From Myxococcales bacterium (GTDB lineage Bacteria > Myxococcota_A > Polyangia > Haliangiales > Haliangiaceae): a DNA stretch of 64,000 nt. Below are positions 26,755 to 39,997 of the stretch, piece by piece. Under the pieces are notes generated by a model. The model was not told the origin of the DNA. It saw only the letters and a list, made by a program, of their open reading frames with translations, and did no database searches. The position numbers and the translations under genes are program-made. The DNA lies in contig CANKMW010000007.1 in assembly GCA_947483555.1 (NCBI GenBank), positions 1 through 64,000 of the forward strand. The letters run 5' to 3'. Numbering within the stretch: position 1 is the stretch's first letter; the number at the start of each line of letters is the position of its first letter.

Positions 26755-28449
26755 GTGATCTCCAGCGCCGGTCCCCAGACCGGCATCGCCCGCACCGCCG
26801 AGATCGTCGAGCTGCTGTTGATGGTCGGCTACGTCGATGGGCTGTTCCACCACAAGGAGCACACCTACGTCAGGCGCTACCTCGACTCGGTGCTGGCGCT
26901 GGTCGAGCGGGGTGCCGGCCCGCCGGCGGAGCAAGCCCAGCGGCGCAACGAGTATGCGGCCCATGTCGACGCCACGTACGCGCGCCTGAACGCCGAGGTC
27001 GCCACGCTCGCGGCCGAGGTCCACGCCAGCGGAGATGCCGGCTACGTTCCGACCCGGCTCAAGGTGCGATCGGTGGCGCTGTTCCGCGGCTTCGCGCCCC
27101 CCGAGCAGACCACCGTGCTCGAGCTGGTGCGCGGGCTGATGCACGCCGACGGGCTGGTCAGCCAGCCCGAGCAGCGACTGTACGAGGAGCTGCTCGGGTA
27201 CTTCACCGGACCGCCGCCGCCGACCGCCAGCGCGGTCACGGCCACCGACATGAAGGCGCCGGTGCTGACCGCGAGGCGACCGCTGGTGGTGGCGCCGGCG
27301 CAGTGGAAGGATCTCACGGCGCTCGGCCATCCGCTCCTCGATCCACTCGAGCAGACCTACTCGCCGCATCCGGTGGAACGCAAGGCGCAGGTCGAGCTCG
27401 ACTACCAGCTGGTCGGTCAGGCGATCGAGGTCTGGAGCCGGATGCGGGCCAGCGGTAACGGCCGCCTGGCCGGCGTCACCGACATCGCGCGTTACCCGCC
27501 GGGCACCCGCTTCCTCGATCAGCACGTCCACGTGATCCGTCCCGCGGGCGAGGTCGAGCTGATCGTACTGGGCGATCTGCACGGATGCTACGGCTGCCTC
27601 AAGGCGGCGCTGCTGCAGTCCGATTTCATCAACCGGGCGTGGGCGCACCAGTGGGATCCGGGTCGGTATCCCGACGTCAAGCTGGTCCTGCTCGGCGACT
27701 ACATCGATCGCGGGCGGTTCAGCTTCGACGGCGTGCTGCGCACGATCCTGCGGCTCCTGGTCACGCTCCCCGACCAGGTGATCGTCCTGCGCGGCAACCA
27801 CGAGCACTTCCGCAGCCACGAGGGCCAGATGTACAGCGTCGTGTACCCGGCCGAGGCGCTGGCGTCGATCACGCCCCACGTGCCGTTCGCGATGCTCGAG
27901 GCCTACCGGGTCCTGTTCGAGCAGATGCCGAGCGCGTGCCTGCTCGATCGCACGCTGCTGGTGCACGGCGGCGTCCCGCGCGAGGACACCTTCGCCGAGC
28001 GCTACCGCGACCTGAGCAGCCTGAACGACCCCGACCTCCGCTTCCAGATGATGTGGAGCGACCCCGAGCAGACCGACCAGGTCCCGGTCGAGCTGCAGCG
28101 GCAGAACCCGCGGTTCAGCTTCGGTCGCAAGCAGTTCCTCGCCTTCATGGAGCGCATCGGTTGCCACACCATGATCCGCGGCCACGAGCAGATCGACCGT
28201 GGCTTCGACATCGTCTACCAGCTCGGCGACCGCCTGCTCCTCAACCTGTTCTCGGCCGGCGGGCACGACAACAACGACCTGCCGATCGACGGCTCGTACC
28301 GCCGCGTGACCCCGATGGCCCTCACCATTCACCACCGTCCCGACGAGGGCCGGGTGGTGCCGTGGCCGATCCACTACCAGCCGTTCAACTACGACGTCCA
28401 CAACGGGCTGCATCGCCGGGCGCCGCTGCTCGAGTTCCGCTACGGGTGA
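26755..28449 (+). CDS. PPP-family protein phosphatase with N-terminal TerB-like domain
   Basis: 564 residues. GTG 26755 was chosen because it retains the first TerB helix (EIVELLLMVGYVDGLFHHKEH). Residues ~15-160 show the TerB pattern of paired helices with acidic turns, repeated as VRGLMHADGLVSQPEQRLYEELL. The C-terminal metallophosphoesterase of the PPP class has GDLHG (273-277), GDYIDRG (314-320), RGNHE (346-350), VHGG and RGHEQ, so metal ligands are complete. It probably dephosphorylates Ser/Thr proteins. It heads a same-strand set of TerB-related genes, and TerB-PPP fusion is an unusual architecture. Confidence 0.88.
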   Translation: MISSAGPQTGIARTAEIVELLLMVGYVDGLFHHKEHTYVRRYLDSVLALVERGAGPPAEQAQRRNEYAAHVDATYARLNAEVATLAAEVHASGDAGYVPTRLKVRSVALFRGFAPPEQTTVLELVRGLMHADGLVSQPEQRLYEELLGYFTGPPPPTASAVTATDMKAPVLTARRPLVVAPAQWKDLTALGHPLLDPLEQTYSPHPVERKAQVELDYQLVGQAIEVWSRMRASGNGRLAGVTDIARYPPGTRFLDQHVHVIRPAGEVELIVLGDLHGCYGCLKAALLQSDFINRAWAHQWDPGRYPDVKLVLLGDYIDRGRFSFDGVLRTILRLLVTLPDQVIVLRGNHEHFRSHEGQMYSVVYPAEALASITPHVPFAMLEAYRVLFEQMPSACLLDRTLLVHGGVPREDTFAERYRDLSSLNDPDLRFQMMWSDPEQTDQVPVELQRQNPRFSFGRKQFLAFMERIGCHTMIRGHEQIDRGFDIVYQLGDRLLLNLFSAGGHDNNDLPIDGSYRRVTPMALTIHHRPDEGRVVPWPIHYQPFNYDVHNGLHRRAPLLEFRYG

Positions 28450-28481
28450 CGACTGTCATAGCGATCCCGTACTCGATCGTC

Positions 28482-29174
<693 letters not shown>

Positions 29175-29227
29175 CGCCGGTCGACGACCGGCCGACCCTC
29201 GTTCGCACACCAACGAGGAGAGACAAG

Positions 29228-29662
29228 ATGGGACTTCTGGGAAAGTTTTTCGGCGGCGCTCCTGCCAAGAAGGCGACTGACGACGTCCTGCTGCTCCACG
29301 CCATGATGCTGATGTCGTCGGTGGACGGCTACATGGAGGGCTCGGAGGTCGCGACGCTCGAGGGGTTCATCAACACCCTGCCCGAGTTCAAGGACGCCGA
29401 CTTCGACGACCAGCTCGCCGCGGCCAAGAAGCTGCGCGCCAAGTTCCAGACCCCGCAGGACGCGGTCAAGGCGCTGTCCGACATCTCGAGCCCGGCCGTG
29501 AAGAAGAAGGCGTACATCCTCGCCGCCGACATCGCCATGTCGAGCGGTGACGTCGACGAGGCCGAGGAGGAGCTGCTCGAGGCGATGCAGCGGATCCTGG
29601 GCATCGACGACGCCCTGGCCGAGAAGGCGATCGAGATCCTCGCCCTCAAGTACGCCAAGTAG
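29228..29662 (+). CDS. TerB-like protein
   Basis: 144 residues, all alpha-helical. Start ATG 29228 follows GAGGAGAGAC, a good ribosome binding site. The MGLLGKFFGG N-terminus is typical of small TerB/DUF533-like proteins. The acidic helix-turn MMLMSSVDGYMEGSEVATLEGFI and SSGDVDEAEEELLEAMQRIL fit the TerB fold, in which conserved Asp/Glu clusters line a metal site. It sits between the ATPase and the M48-TerB gene and is probably co-transcribed with both. Confidence 0.82.
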   Translation: MGLLGKFFGGAPAKKATDDVLLLHAMMLMSSVDGYMEGSEVATLEGFINTLPEFKDADFDDQLAAAKKLRAKFQTPQDAVKALSDISSPAVKKKAYILAADIAMSSGDVDEAEEELLEAMQRILGIDDALAEKAIEILALKYAK

Positions 29663-29664
29663 CC

Positions 29665-30945
29665 GTGGCGCCCGCAACCGGATCGGTCGGCGCCCCCACC
29701 GGCCCCCGCGACGCCCGCGACGTCCAGGCCCGCCGCGATCGCGCGCTGCGCGACGAGCTGGGCGCCGACCGCGGCGTCAAGAAGGCGCTCGAGAAGTTCG
29801 AGCACCGGGCGTCGGGCTACGGCTTCCGCCACCGGCGCAGCTTGCTCGCCGAGGCCATCCGGCTCACCAGGCGGATGGCTCCGGCGGTGTCGGAGGCGCT
29901 CGCTGACTGCCGGGCCGTGCTGGGTGTCGACACCCCGGTCGAGGTCTACCTCGAACCCAAGCCGGTGTACTCGGCGTTCATGTCGCGCGGCCGCTCGGGG
30001 CCCATGATCCTCGGCCTGTCGTCGCGCCTGCTCGAGGAGTTCACGCCCGACGAGCTGCGCTTCGTGATCGGGCACGAGCTCGGTCACGCGCTGTTCGATC
30101 ACCTCGGGATCCCGATGCCGGTCACGGCCACCATCGAGGACATCGGCGGCACGCTGGTGTCGCGCGCCACCCAGCTGCGGCTGTTCGTGTGGTGTCGCGC
30201 CGCCGAGGTGTCGGCCGATCGAGCCGGCCTGCTGTGCGCCGGTGACGCCGAGGTCGCGGCCACCGCGTTCTTCAAGATGTCGAGCGGCCTGTCGCGGCCG
30301 GTGATCACCACCGACCTCGAGGCGTTCGCGTCGCAGGTCGAGTCGCTGGCCTCGGCGCCCAACGCCGCGCACGAGGTCCGCGACGATGACGATACGCTCG
30401 ACTGCTTCTCGACCCACCCGTACACGCCGGTGCGGGTGCGCGCCCTGCTCGCGTTCGGCAAGAGCCGGTTGTTCCACGACCACCTCGGCAAGAGCGGTGG
30501 CGAGCTGTCGATCGACGACGTCGAGCAGATCGTCGAGCGTGACCTGGCGCTGATGGAGCCGTCGTACCTCGAGGACAAAGGCGACGAGGCCGACAAGATG
30601 CGTCGGGCGCTGTATTGCGGCGGGGTCAGCGTCGCGGCGTCCCATCAGGGGGTGTCCGACGCCGAGATGGCGGCGTTGCGCGCCTTGCTCGGTGCCAAGC
30701 AGGCCCGTCCGCCCGAGGACCTGACGGCGATCCGCACCGAGCTCGACACGCTGCTCGGCGAGGTGGCGGGGTTCTCGCTCGCCCGCCGCGCCCAGCTGGT
30801 CCAGCACCTGACGGTGATCGCCGGCGTCGATGGCCACGTCGCCGACGAGGAGTACGCCGAGATGGCGCGCATCGCCGAGGCGCTGGCGATTCCGGCCCAG
30901 ATCATCGACCAGACGCTGGCCGGCGCCGCGGCGCCGATGGACTGA
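29665..30945 (+). CDS. M48-type metallopeptidase with C-terminal TerB-like domain
   Basis: 426 residues starting at GTG two bases after the TerB stop codon. The zinc site is HELGH (137-141) with the third ligand E181 in AAEVSADRAGLL, as in M48 peptidases, and HPYTPVRVRAL matches a conserved downstream block. Unlike HtpX or BepA it has no signal peptide or membrane helix, so it is cytoplasmic. Residues ~310-420 form a TerB-like helical domain (VTVIAGVDG-type turn, DEEYAEMARIAEAL). It is therefore the third TerB-bearing product in this run. Confidence 0.85.
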   Translation: MAPATGSVGAPTGPRDARDVQARRDRALRDELGADRGVKKALEKFEHRASGYGFRHRRSLLAEAIRLTRRMAPAVSEALADCRAVLGVDTPVEVYLEPKPVYSAFMSRGRSGPMILGLSSRLLEEFTPDELRFVIGHELGHALFDHLGIPMPVTATIEDIGGTLVSRATQLRLFVWCRAAEVSADRAGLLCAGDAEVAATAFFKMSSGLSRPVITTDLEAFASQVESLASAPNAAHEVRDDDDTLDCFSTHPYTPVRVRALLAFGKSRLFHDHLGKSGGELSIDDVEQIVERDLALMEPSYLEDKGDEADKMRRALYCGGVSVAASHQGVSDAEMAALRALLGAKQARPPEDLTAIRTELDTLLGEVAGFSLARRAQLVQHLTVIAGVDGHVADEEYAEMARIAEALAIPAQIIDQTLAGAAAPMD

Positions 30946-31018
30946 GCGCCGGATCCCGGCTCACGGCCGCGCCCGGCCGGGTCGGATCGGGCGGTCCATG
31001 GCATAGTGCCGCAGGCAA

Positions 31019-31993
31019 ATGCGGTTCCCGCCCGCCATCATCCAGCTCCGCCGCGCTCAGCTCGTGCTGATGCTCGCGGTGCTGGTGCCGACCGTGCTGA
31101 TGACCGCGATCGGCATCGTGATGCTGGCGGTGGGCTCGTCGTCGCTGTTCTCGGTCGTGCTCGGCGTGCTGGTGCTGGCGTTCACCGCCACCGCCGCCAC
31201 CGGCTATATCCTGGGCTCGATCTTCGTCGGCAAGGGCGCGTCGCTGGCCCGGGTGCAGAACGACTTCTTCTCCTCGGTGTCGCACGAGCTGCGCACGCCG
31301 CTGACCTCGATCCGCCTGCTCATGGAGTCGCTCGCCGACGGCCGACTGCCCGAGGGCGAACGGGCGGCGGTGATCGCGCTCTTGACCCGCGAGGTGTCGC
31401 GACTCGAGCACCTGCTGGTGCGCACGCTCGACCTGTCGCGCTTCCAGGCCGGCCGTCACGCCTTCGAGATGTTGCCGCTGCCGATGACCGACCTGGCCGC
31501 CGAGTCGGTGGCGGCGTTCGACGCCGCCACCCTGGTGCGACCGACGACGATCGAGCTCGACCTCGAGCCCGGGCTGATCCTGATCGGCGACCGCGGCACG
31601 TTGACGCGCGCCGTCCTCAACCTGCTCGTCAACGCGTGGAAGTACTCCGGCGACGACAAGCGGATCACGTTGCGGGCCCGGACCACCAAGCGTCGCGTCG
31701 AGATCCTGGTCGAGGACAACGGCATCGGGGTCGACCCCGCCGAGCGTGGCGACCTGTTCGAGGGCTTCACCCGCGGTCGAGCGGCGATCGACAGCCGGGC
31801 GCCCGGCGTTGGCCTCGGGCTGGCGATCGTGCGCGCCATCGTGCGCGCCCACCGGGGCACGGTCGACCTCCTCGACTCGGCGCCCGGCCGCGGCTCCACG
31901 TTCCGGATCAGCCTGCCGCGGCCGCCGGTTCGCGCCTCCTCCCACGCCGAGCTGGCCACGGTGCCCGCCCGCCCCACCACCGAGCTGCCGTGA
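31019..31993 (+). CDS. Sensor histidine kinase
   Basis: 324 residues. Two membrane helices (about 13-38 and 43-68) with almost no periplasmic loop, then a dimerisation domain with H-box SSVSHELRTPL (H89) and an ATPase domain: LLVNAWKYSG (N box), DNGIGV (G1) and GVGLGLAIV (G2). The tiny extracellular part suggests it senses the membrane or an intracellular partner. Its last four bases overlap the start of the response regulator gene, so the two are translationally coupled. Confidence 0.95.
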   Translation: MRFPPAIIQLRRAQLVLMLAVLVPTVLMTAIGIVMLAVGSSSLFSVVLGVLVLAFTATAATGYILGSIFVGKGASLARVQNDFFSSVSHELRTPLTSIRLLMESLADGRLPEGERAAVIALLTREVSRLEHLLVRTLDLSRFQAGRHAFEMLPLPMTDLAAESVAAFDAATLVRPTTIELDLEPGLILIGDRGTLTRAVLNLLVNAWKYSGDDKRITLRARTTKRRVEILVEDNGIGVDPAERGDLFEGFTRGRAAIDSRAPGVGLGLAIVRAIVRAHRGTVDLLDSAPGRGSTFRISLPRPPVRASSHAELATVPARPTTELP

Positions 31994-32696
31994 CCACCAC
32001 CACCACCACCGCTCCCGGACGCGAGATCTTGATCGTCGAGGACGACGAGGCCATCGCCACCGGGCTGTCGCTCAACCTCCGCCTCGCCGGCCACAACGCG
32101 ACCATCGCCGCCGACGGCGAGCTGGCGCTCACCACGCTCTGCGACCGGGTCTTCGATCTGGTCCTGCTCGACATCAACCTGCCGCGCCGCAACGGCCTCG
32201 AGGTGCTGAGCGCGATGCGCGACGCCGGCAACGTCGTGCCGGTGATCGTGCTATCGGCGCGCGACGGCGAGTACGACAAGGTCGCCGCGCTGCGCCTGGG
32301 TGCCGACGACTACGTCACCAAGCCGTTCGCGCTCGCCGAGCTGCTGGCCCGCATCGATGCCGTGCTGCGCCGCAGCCAGGCGGTCACCGCGGTCCTCGAA
32401 CCCCCGACCCTGGACGGCGAGGTGACCCGGTTCGCCGACGTGATCGTCGACAACGCCCAGCGCACCGTCACTCGCGGCGGTGAGCCGGTGAAGCTGACCC
32501 ACCTCGAGTTCGAGCTGCTGTGGTTCTTCGTCCGCCACCCGTCGCAGGTCTTCGGCCGCAACCGGCTGCTGGCCCATGTCTGGGGCCAGACCGCCGGATC
32601 GCCGCGCACGATCGACAACTTCGTCGGCCAGCTCCGCAAGCGCTTCGAGGTCGATGCCGAGCGCCCGACTCACTTCATCACCGTGCGCGGCTCGGG

Positions 32697-32715
<19 letters not shown>
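31990..32715 (+). CDS. OmpR-family response regulator
   Basis: 241 residues from GTG, with a GTGA overlap with the kinase stop. The receiver domain has E17/D18/D19, phospho-acceptor D61 in LLDINLP, and K111 in VTKPF. The C-terminal winged helix (FELLWFFVRHP, LLAHVWG, VRGSGYRFDP) binds DNA. Partner of the preceding histidine kinase. Its last 19 bp overlap the 3' end of the convergent giant kinase gene. Confidence 0.96.
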
Positions 32716-36389
<3,674 letters not shown>

Positions 36390-36446
36390 CCCTTCAGGAT
36401 AGCGAAGTTCGGCGCCGGAAGCCGGTCCGGCCACGCTCGACCGGGC

Positions 36447-36956
36447 TCAACGCGCCGGCCGCGGCCCCACGCAACCGAGGCAGAGGTCGAGGGGCAGCGT
36501 CGGACAGGCGGCGCCATGCGACTCGAGCGATGCGCAGCCCGTCCACTGCAGCTCCTCGCTGTCGGTGCCGGGATACATGCCGTAGGTGGCCTGATAGTCG
36601 AGCCTGATGAAGCCGACGCCGTCGCTGGCCCAGCCGACCGCGATCCGGCCGTCCGCCACCTCGGCGTCGACCAGCACGTGGAACCCGCGCCCCACGGCCA
36701 GCGCCGCCATCACGCACGCCCGCGCCGGCTCGGGCGACCCCACCGGCGGACGCGCGCGCGCGTCCGTGCGGCGCCGGGCCCCGAAGCCGTCCGTGGGCTG
36801 ATCGTGGAACCAGCCGACCTCACCACAGGCGTCGGCGCCGACCGGCGCTCGCTGGGCGATCAGCGCCGCGGGGTCGGCTTCGACGCAGTGGCAGGCCGGG
36901 GCCAAGGCGGCGAGCGCCGCAACGACCAGCGCATCGAGGAGGTTCGCGGCCCGCAT
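36447..36956 (-). CDS. Secreted protein or lipoprotein of unknown function
   Basis: 169 residues from ATG 36956. A hydrophobic signal ends in APAC or CHC (about C22), so it is either a lipoprotein or a cleaved secretory protein. Seven or more cysteines, including GCASLESHGAAC and LDLCLGC, suggest disulfide bonds. No family recognised. It lies upstream of the giant kinase on the same strand (57-bp gap). Confidence 0.6.
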   Translation of the reverse strand: MRAANLLDALVVAALAALAPACHCVEADPAALIAQRAPVGADACGEVGWFHDQPTDGFGARRRTDARARPPVGSPEPARACVMAALAVGRGFHVLVDAEVADGRIAVGWASDGVGFIRLDYQATYGMYPGTDSEELQWTGCASLESHGAACPTLPLDLCLGCVGPRPAR

Positions 36957-37034
36957 CCGTCGAGGGTAGCCGTCGCGGTCGTCCATCGCCGCTGACAGAT
37001 GACAACCGGGGTGTCGTGCGTGAACATCGCCGCC

Positions 37035-37442
37035 ATGTCCGAGACCGTGTTCAGCAAGATCCTGCGCGGCGAGCTACCCTGCCACAAGGTGTACGAGGAC
37101 GATCAGGTGCTGGCGTTCCTCGACGTCTTCCCGCTCGCCAAGGGTCACCTGCTGGTGATTCCCAAGGAGCCCGCCGAGACCATCGATCAGCTGTCCGACG
37201 ACAGCGCCGCCGCCATCGGCCGCGCCCTGCCCCGCCTGGCCCGCGCGGTCATGAAGGTCAGCGGCGCGACCGCCTACAACATCCTGCAGAACAACGGCGC
37301 TGGCGCCCACCAGGCCGTGCTGCACGTCCACTTCCACATCATTCCCAGGCTGGGCCCGGACGGCCTCGGCATCGGCTGGAAACCCGGACGTCTCGGTGAT
37401 GACGGCGCGGCGCTGGCGAAGGCGCTGGCCGAGGCGCTTTGA
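37035..37442 (+). CDS. HIT-family nucleotide hydrolase/transferase
   Basis: 135 residues from ATG 37035. The histidine triad is HVHFHIIPR near residue 100, preceded by NILQNNGAGAHQAVLH, and the N-terminus TVFSKILRGELPCHKVYEDD is typical of the HINT/Hit group. It hydrolyses nucleoside phosphoramidates or dinucleotides. A GTG/ATG upstream extension to 36999 is possible but less conserved. Its stop overlaps the TTG start of the next gene by four bases. Confidence 0.93.
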   Translation: MSETVFSKILRGELPCHKVYEDDQVLAFLDVFPLAKGHLLVIPKEPAETIDQLSDDSAAAIGRALPRLARAVMKVSGATAYNILQNNGAGAHQAVLHVHFHIIPRLGPDGLGIGWKPGRLGDDGAALAKALAEAL

Positions 37443-38518
37443 TCGCTCGAAGCGCCGCCGGGGCGCTGCTGGCCGCGGCGCTCGCCGCCACGCTCGGCGG
37501 TTGCCTGATGACCCGCTACCTGGCCCAGGCGGCGGGCGGCCAGCTCGACCTGCTGGCCCGGGCCCGGCCCATCGACCAGGTCATCACCGACCCCGAGACG
37601 CCCGAACGCACGCGGGTGCTGCTGACCGAGATCGCCGGCATCAAGGCGTTCGGCGCCCGCATGGGACTCGACACCTCGAAGAACTACACCCGCTACGTCG
37701 ACGTCGCCGCCAGCGGCACGGTGTGGTTCGTCGGCGCGGCACCGGCGCTGTCGTTCGAGGCCCGCAGCTGGTGTTTCCCCATCGCCGGCTGCTTCACCGG
37801 CCTGGGTTGGTTCGACGAGGCCGAGGCGGTGCGGCACCGCGACCAGCTGCGGCGCGACGGATGGGACGCGATGGCCCGGCCGGCCGGCGCCTACTCGACC
37901 GGCGGCTGGTTTCCCGACCCGGTGGTGTCGTCGATGCTGTCGCCCGACGACGACGCCTTCGCCGCGCTGGCCAACGTGCTGATCCACGAGTCGGTCCACG
38001 CCACCGTGCTCATCCCCGATCAGATGTACTTCAACGAAGGCCTGGCCGAGTACGTGGGTGACACCCTCACCGACGTGTGGTTGGTCGAGCGCTTCGGCGC
38101 CGGCGCCCCGGAGCGCGCCGCGTGGGCCGCCGCGCAAGCGGCGCGGGCGGTGCGCGTGGACCGCAGCTTCGCCGCTTACCAGGAGCTCGCCGCGCTCTAC
38201 ACGTCGAAGCAGCCTGACCCCGCCAAGCTGGCCGCCAAGGCCACGATCATCGATCGGCTGGTTGAAGATCTGACCTTGTGGGAGCGTCCCAACAACGCGT
38301 CCCTGGTCGAGCTGCGGCTGTACAAGGCCCACTACGACGGGTTCGCCCGGGTCCACGCCGCGTGCGGCGACGCCCGCGCGCTGGTCACCGCGGCCGGCAC
38401 CCTGGAGCGCGGCGACTTCGAGGAGCCGTTGCAGGAGGACCTGACCAGGGTGTTGCGAATGATCGAACAGCGGTGCAGAAAAAGTGGATCCAGGGCCACC
38501 GCCGCGTCACGCTCCTGA
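37439..38518 (+). CDS. Putative zinc aminopeptidase lipoprotein
   Basis: 359 residues starting at TTG within TTGA, coupled to the HIT gene. The signal ends in LGGC (about C22). A zinc-peptidase site HESVH (in LIHESVHATVL) plus FNEGLAEYVG supplies the HExxH and downstream Glu pattern. Size, lipobox and the YxxxxxGGQLxLL start resemble the putative aminopeptidase family (PF10023). Probably an outer-membrane or periplasmic peptidase. Confidence is high for the zinc site, moderate for the family name. Confidence 0.82.
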   Translation: MIARSAAGALLAAALAATLGGCLMTRYLAQAAGGQLDLLARARPIDQVITDPETPERTRVLLTEIAGIKAFGARMGLDTSKNYTRYVDVAASGTVWFVGAAPALSFEARSWCFPIAGCFTGLGWFDEAEAVRHRDQLRRDGWDAMARPAGAYSTGGWFPDPVVSSMLSPDDDAFAALANVLIHESVHATVLIPDQMYFNEGLAEYVGDTLTDVWLVERFGAGAPERAAWAAAQAARAVRVDRSFAAYQELAALYTSKQPDPAKLAAKATIIDRLVEDLTLWERPNNASLVELRLYKAHYDGFARVHAACGDARALVTAAGTLERGDFEEPLQEDLTRVLRMIEQRCRKSGSRATAASRS

Positions 38519-38537
38519 TCCGTCCCCGGGAGGCTTC

Positions 38538-39437
38538 GTGCGCACCGCAGTAATCGCAAGGCTCGCGCTCGTCACTGCCACAGCTCTGCTCGCGGCCCGG
38601 CCGGCGTCGGCCGAGATCCAGGCCCGCCTGCGCGTCAAGTCGGGCCAGACCCTGTCGGGCATCGCTCGTCGCTACGATTGCACCGTGGCCGCGCTGCAGC
38701 GCGCCAACGATCTCGACGGTACGACCATCCTCGCCGGCCAGCGACTCGCGGTGCCGGTGTGCAAGGGCAAGGCGTCCGCCCGGCCGGGCAAGCGGGTCGC
38801 CAACCGGGCCGCGGCCATCGAGATCCCGCTGGTCGCCGGCCAGAGCGTCGGCCAACCGTGGTCGGGCACGCTGCGCCGGGCCACCCGCCTGCCGCAGGGC
38901 AAGGGCTATCTGATCCGTCGACCGCAGCGCGCCTACGGCGCCGCCCACGTCGTCGGTCGGGTGCGCGACGCGATCGCCTCCGTGCGTGGCGATCACCGCC
39001 GCCTGCACACGCTGGCGATCGGCGACCTGTCGGCGAAGCGCGGCGGCTCGATCAGCGAGCACCGCTCGCACCAGTCGGGTCGCGACCTCGACATCGGCTT
39101 CTACTTCAAGCGCAAGCCGGCCGCCTATCCGTCGTCGTTCGTGACCGCCACGGCGGCCAACCTCGACCGCGCCGCGACCTGGGACCTGCTGGTCGCGTTC
39201 GCGCGCACCGCCGACGACGCCGGCGGCGTGCAGGCCATCTTCGTCGACTATGACGTCCAGGGCCTGCTCTACGACTGGGCCGCCAGCCGCGGCGTCGACG
39301 AGGGCTACCTCGATCGCCTGTTCCAGTACCCCGAGGGCAAGTCGAGCGGCGACGGGCTGGTGCGTCACGAGCCCCATCACGACGACCACTTCCATATCCG
39401 CTTCAAGTGCCCGCCCGGCGACGCCGGCTGCGGATGA
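38538..39437 (+). CDS. LysM-containing penicillin-insensitive murein endopeptidase (MepA-like, M74)
   Basis: 299 residues from GTG 38538, preceded by GGGAGG. A signal peptide (cleaved near ARPASA) exports it. The LysM domain (about 25-70: VKSGQTLSGIARRYDCTV) binds peptidoglycan. The catalytic domain carries M74 zinc motifs SEHRSHQSGRDLDIGF and EPHHDDHFHIRF. It cuts peptide cross-links in peptidoglycan. Compared with E. coli MepA, the added LysM domain supplies its own anchor. It lies 35 bp upstream of ruvC. Confidence 0.92.
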   Translation: MRTAVIARLALVTATALLAARPASAEIQARLRVKSGQTLSGIARRYDCTVAALQRANDLDGTTILAGQRLAVPVCKGKASARPGKRVANRAAAIEIPLVAGQSVGQPWSGTLRRATRLPQGKGYLIRRPQRAYGAAHVVGRVRDAIASVRGDHRRLHTLAIGDLSAKRGGSISEHRSHQSGRDLDIGFYFKRKPAAYPSSFVTATAANLDRAATWDLLVAFARTADDAGGVQAIFVDYDVQGLLYDWAASRGVDEGYLDRLFQYPEGKSSGDGLVRHEPHHDDHFHIRFKCPPGDAGCG

Positions 39438-39472
39438 CGGCTGTCACAGCGCCGCGCTAGCGTCCCGGCCAC

Positions 39473-39997
39473 GTGCGTATCCTCGGCATCGATCCGGGCA
39501 GCCGCGTGTGCGGCTACGGCATGGTCGCCGCCGCCGGCGACACGCTGAGTTATGTCGAGTGCGGTGTGCTCACCGCGCCCGGCGACCGGCCGGCCGAGGC
39601 CCGGCTCGGCGAGATCGCGCGCGGCCTGGCCGAGATCCTCGACGAGCTCCGACCCGACGTGGTCGCGCTCGAGGAGGTGTTCGCGCGCATCAACGTGCGC
39701 AGCGCGCTGGCGCTGGCCCAGGCCCGCGGCATGGCGCTGGCGGTGGTCGGCCTGCGCGGCATCACCGTCGCGTCGTACACCGCGCCGCTGGTCAAGAAGG
39801 CGATCACCGGCCGCGGCCGCGCCGACAAGGAGCAGGTGGCCCGCATGGTGGCGGCCCTGATCGGGCTACGCCGGCCGCCGCGTGCCGATGCCGGCGACGC
39901 GCTGGCGCTGGCCATCACCCACGCTCGCGCCGTGGCGACGGCGATCGTGATGCGCGGCGCGCGCTCGGCGGCGCTGCGGCCGGGCGGGCACCCGTGA
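39473..39997 (+). CDS. ruvC: Holliday junction resolvase RuvC
   Basis: 174 residues from GTG. Catalytic acids are at the same positions as in E. coli RuvC: D7 (GIDPGS), E67 (ALEEVF), D139 and D142 (RADAGDALALAITH). It cleaves four-way junctions after RuvAB branch migration. GTGA overlap with ruvA. Confidence 0.97.
   Translation: MRILGIDPGSRVCGYGMVAAAGDTLSYVECGVLTAPGDRPAEARLGEIARGLAEILDELRPDVVALEEVFARINVRSALALAQARGMALAVVGLRGITVASYTAPLVKKAITGRGRADKEQVARMVAALIGLRRPPRADAGDALALAITHARAVATAIVMRGARSAALRPGGHP

Noticed and set aside
27585..28480. Long N-terminal extension of the AAA_28 ATPase gene overlapping the phosphatase
   Set aside because: It is the shadow frame of the phosphatase; the P-loop begins right after ATG 28482.
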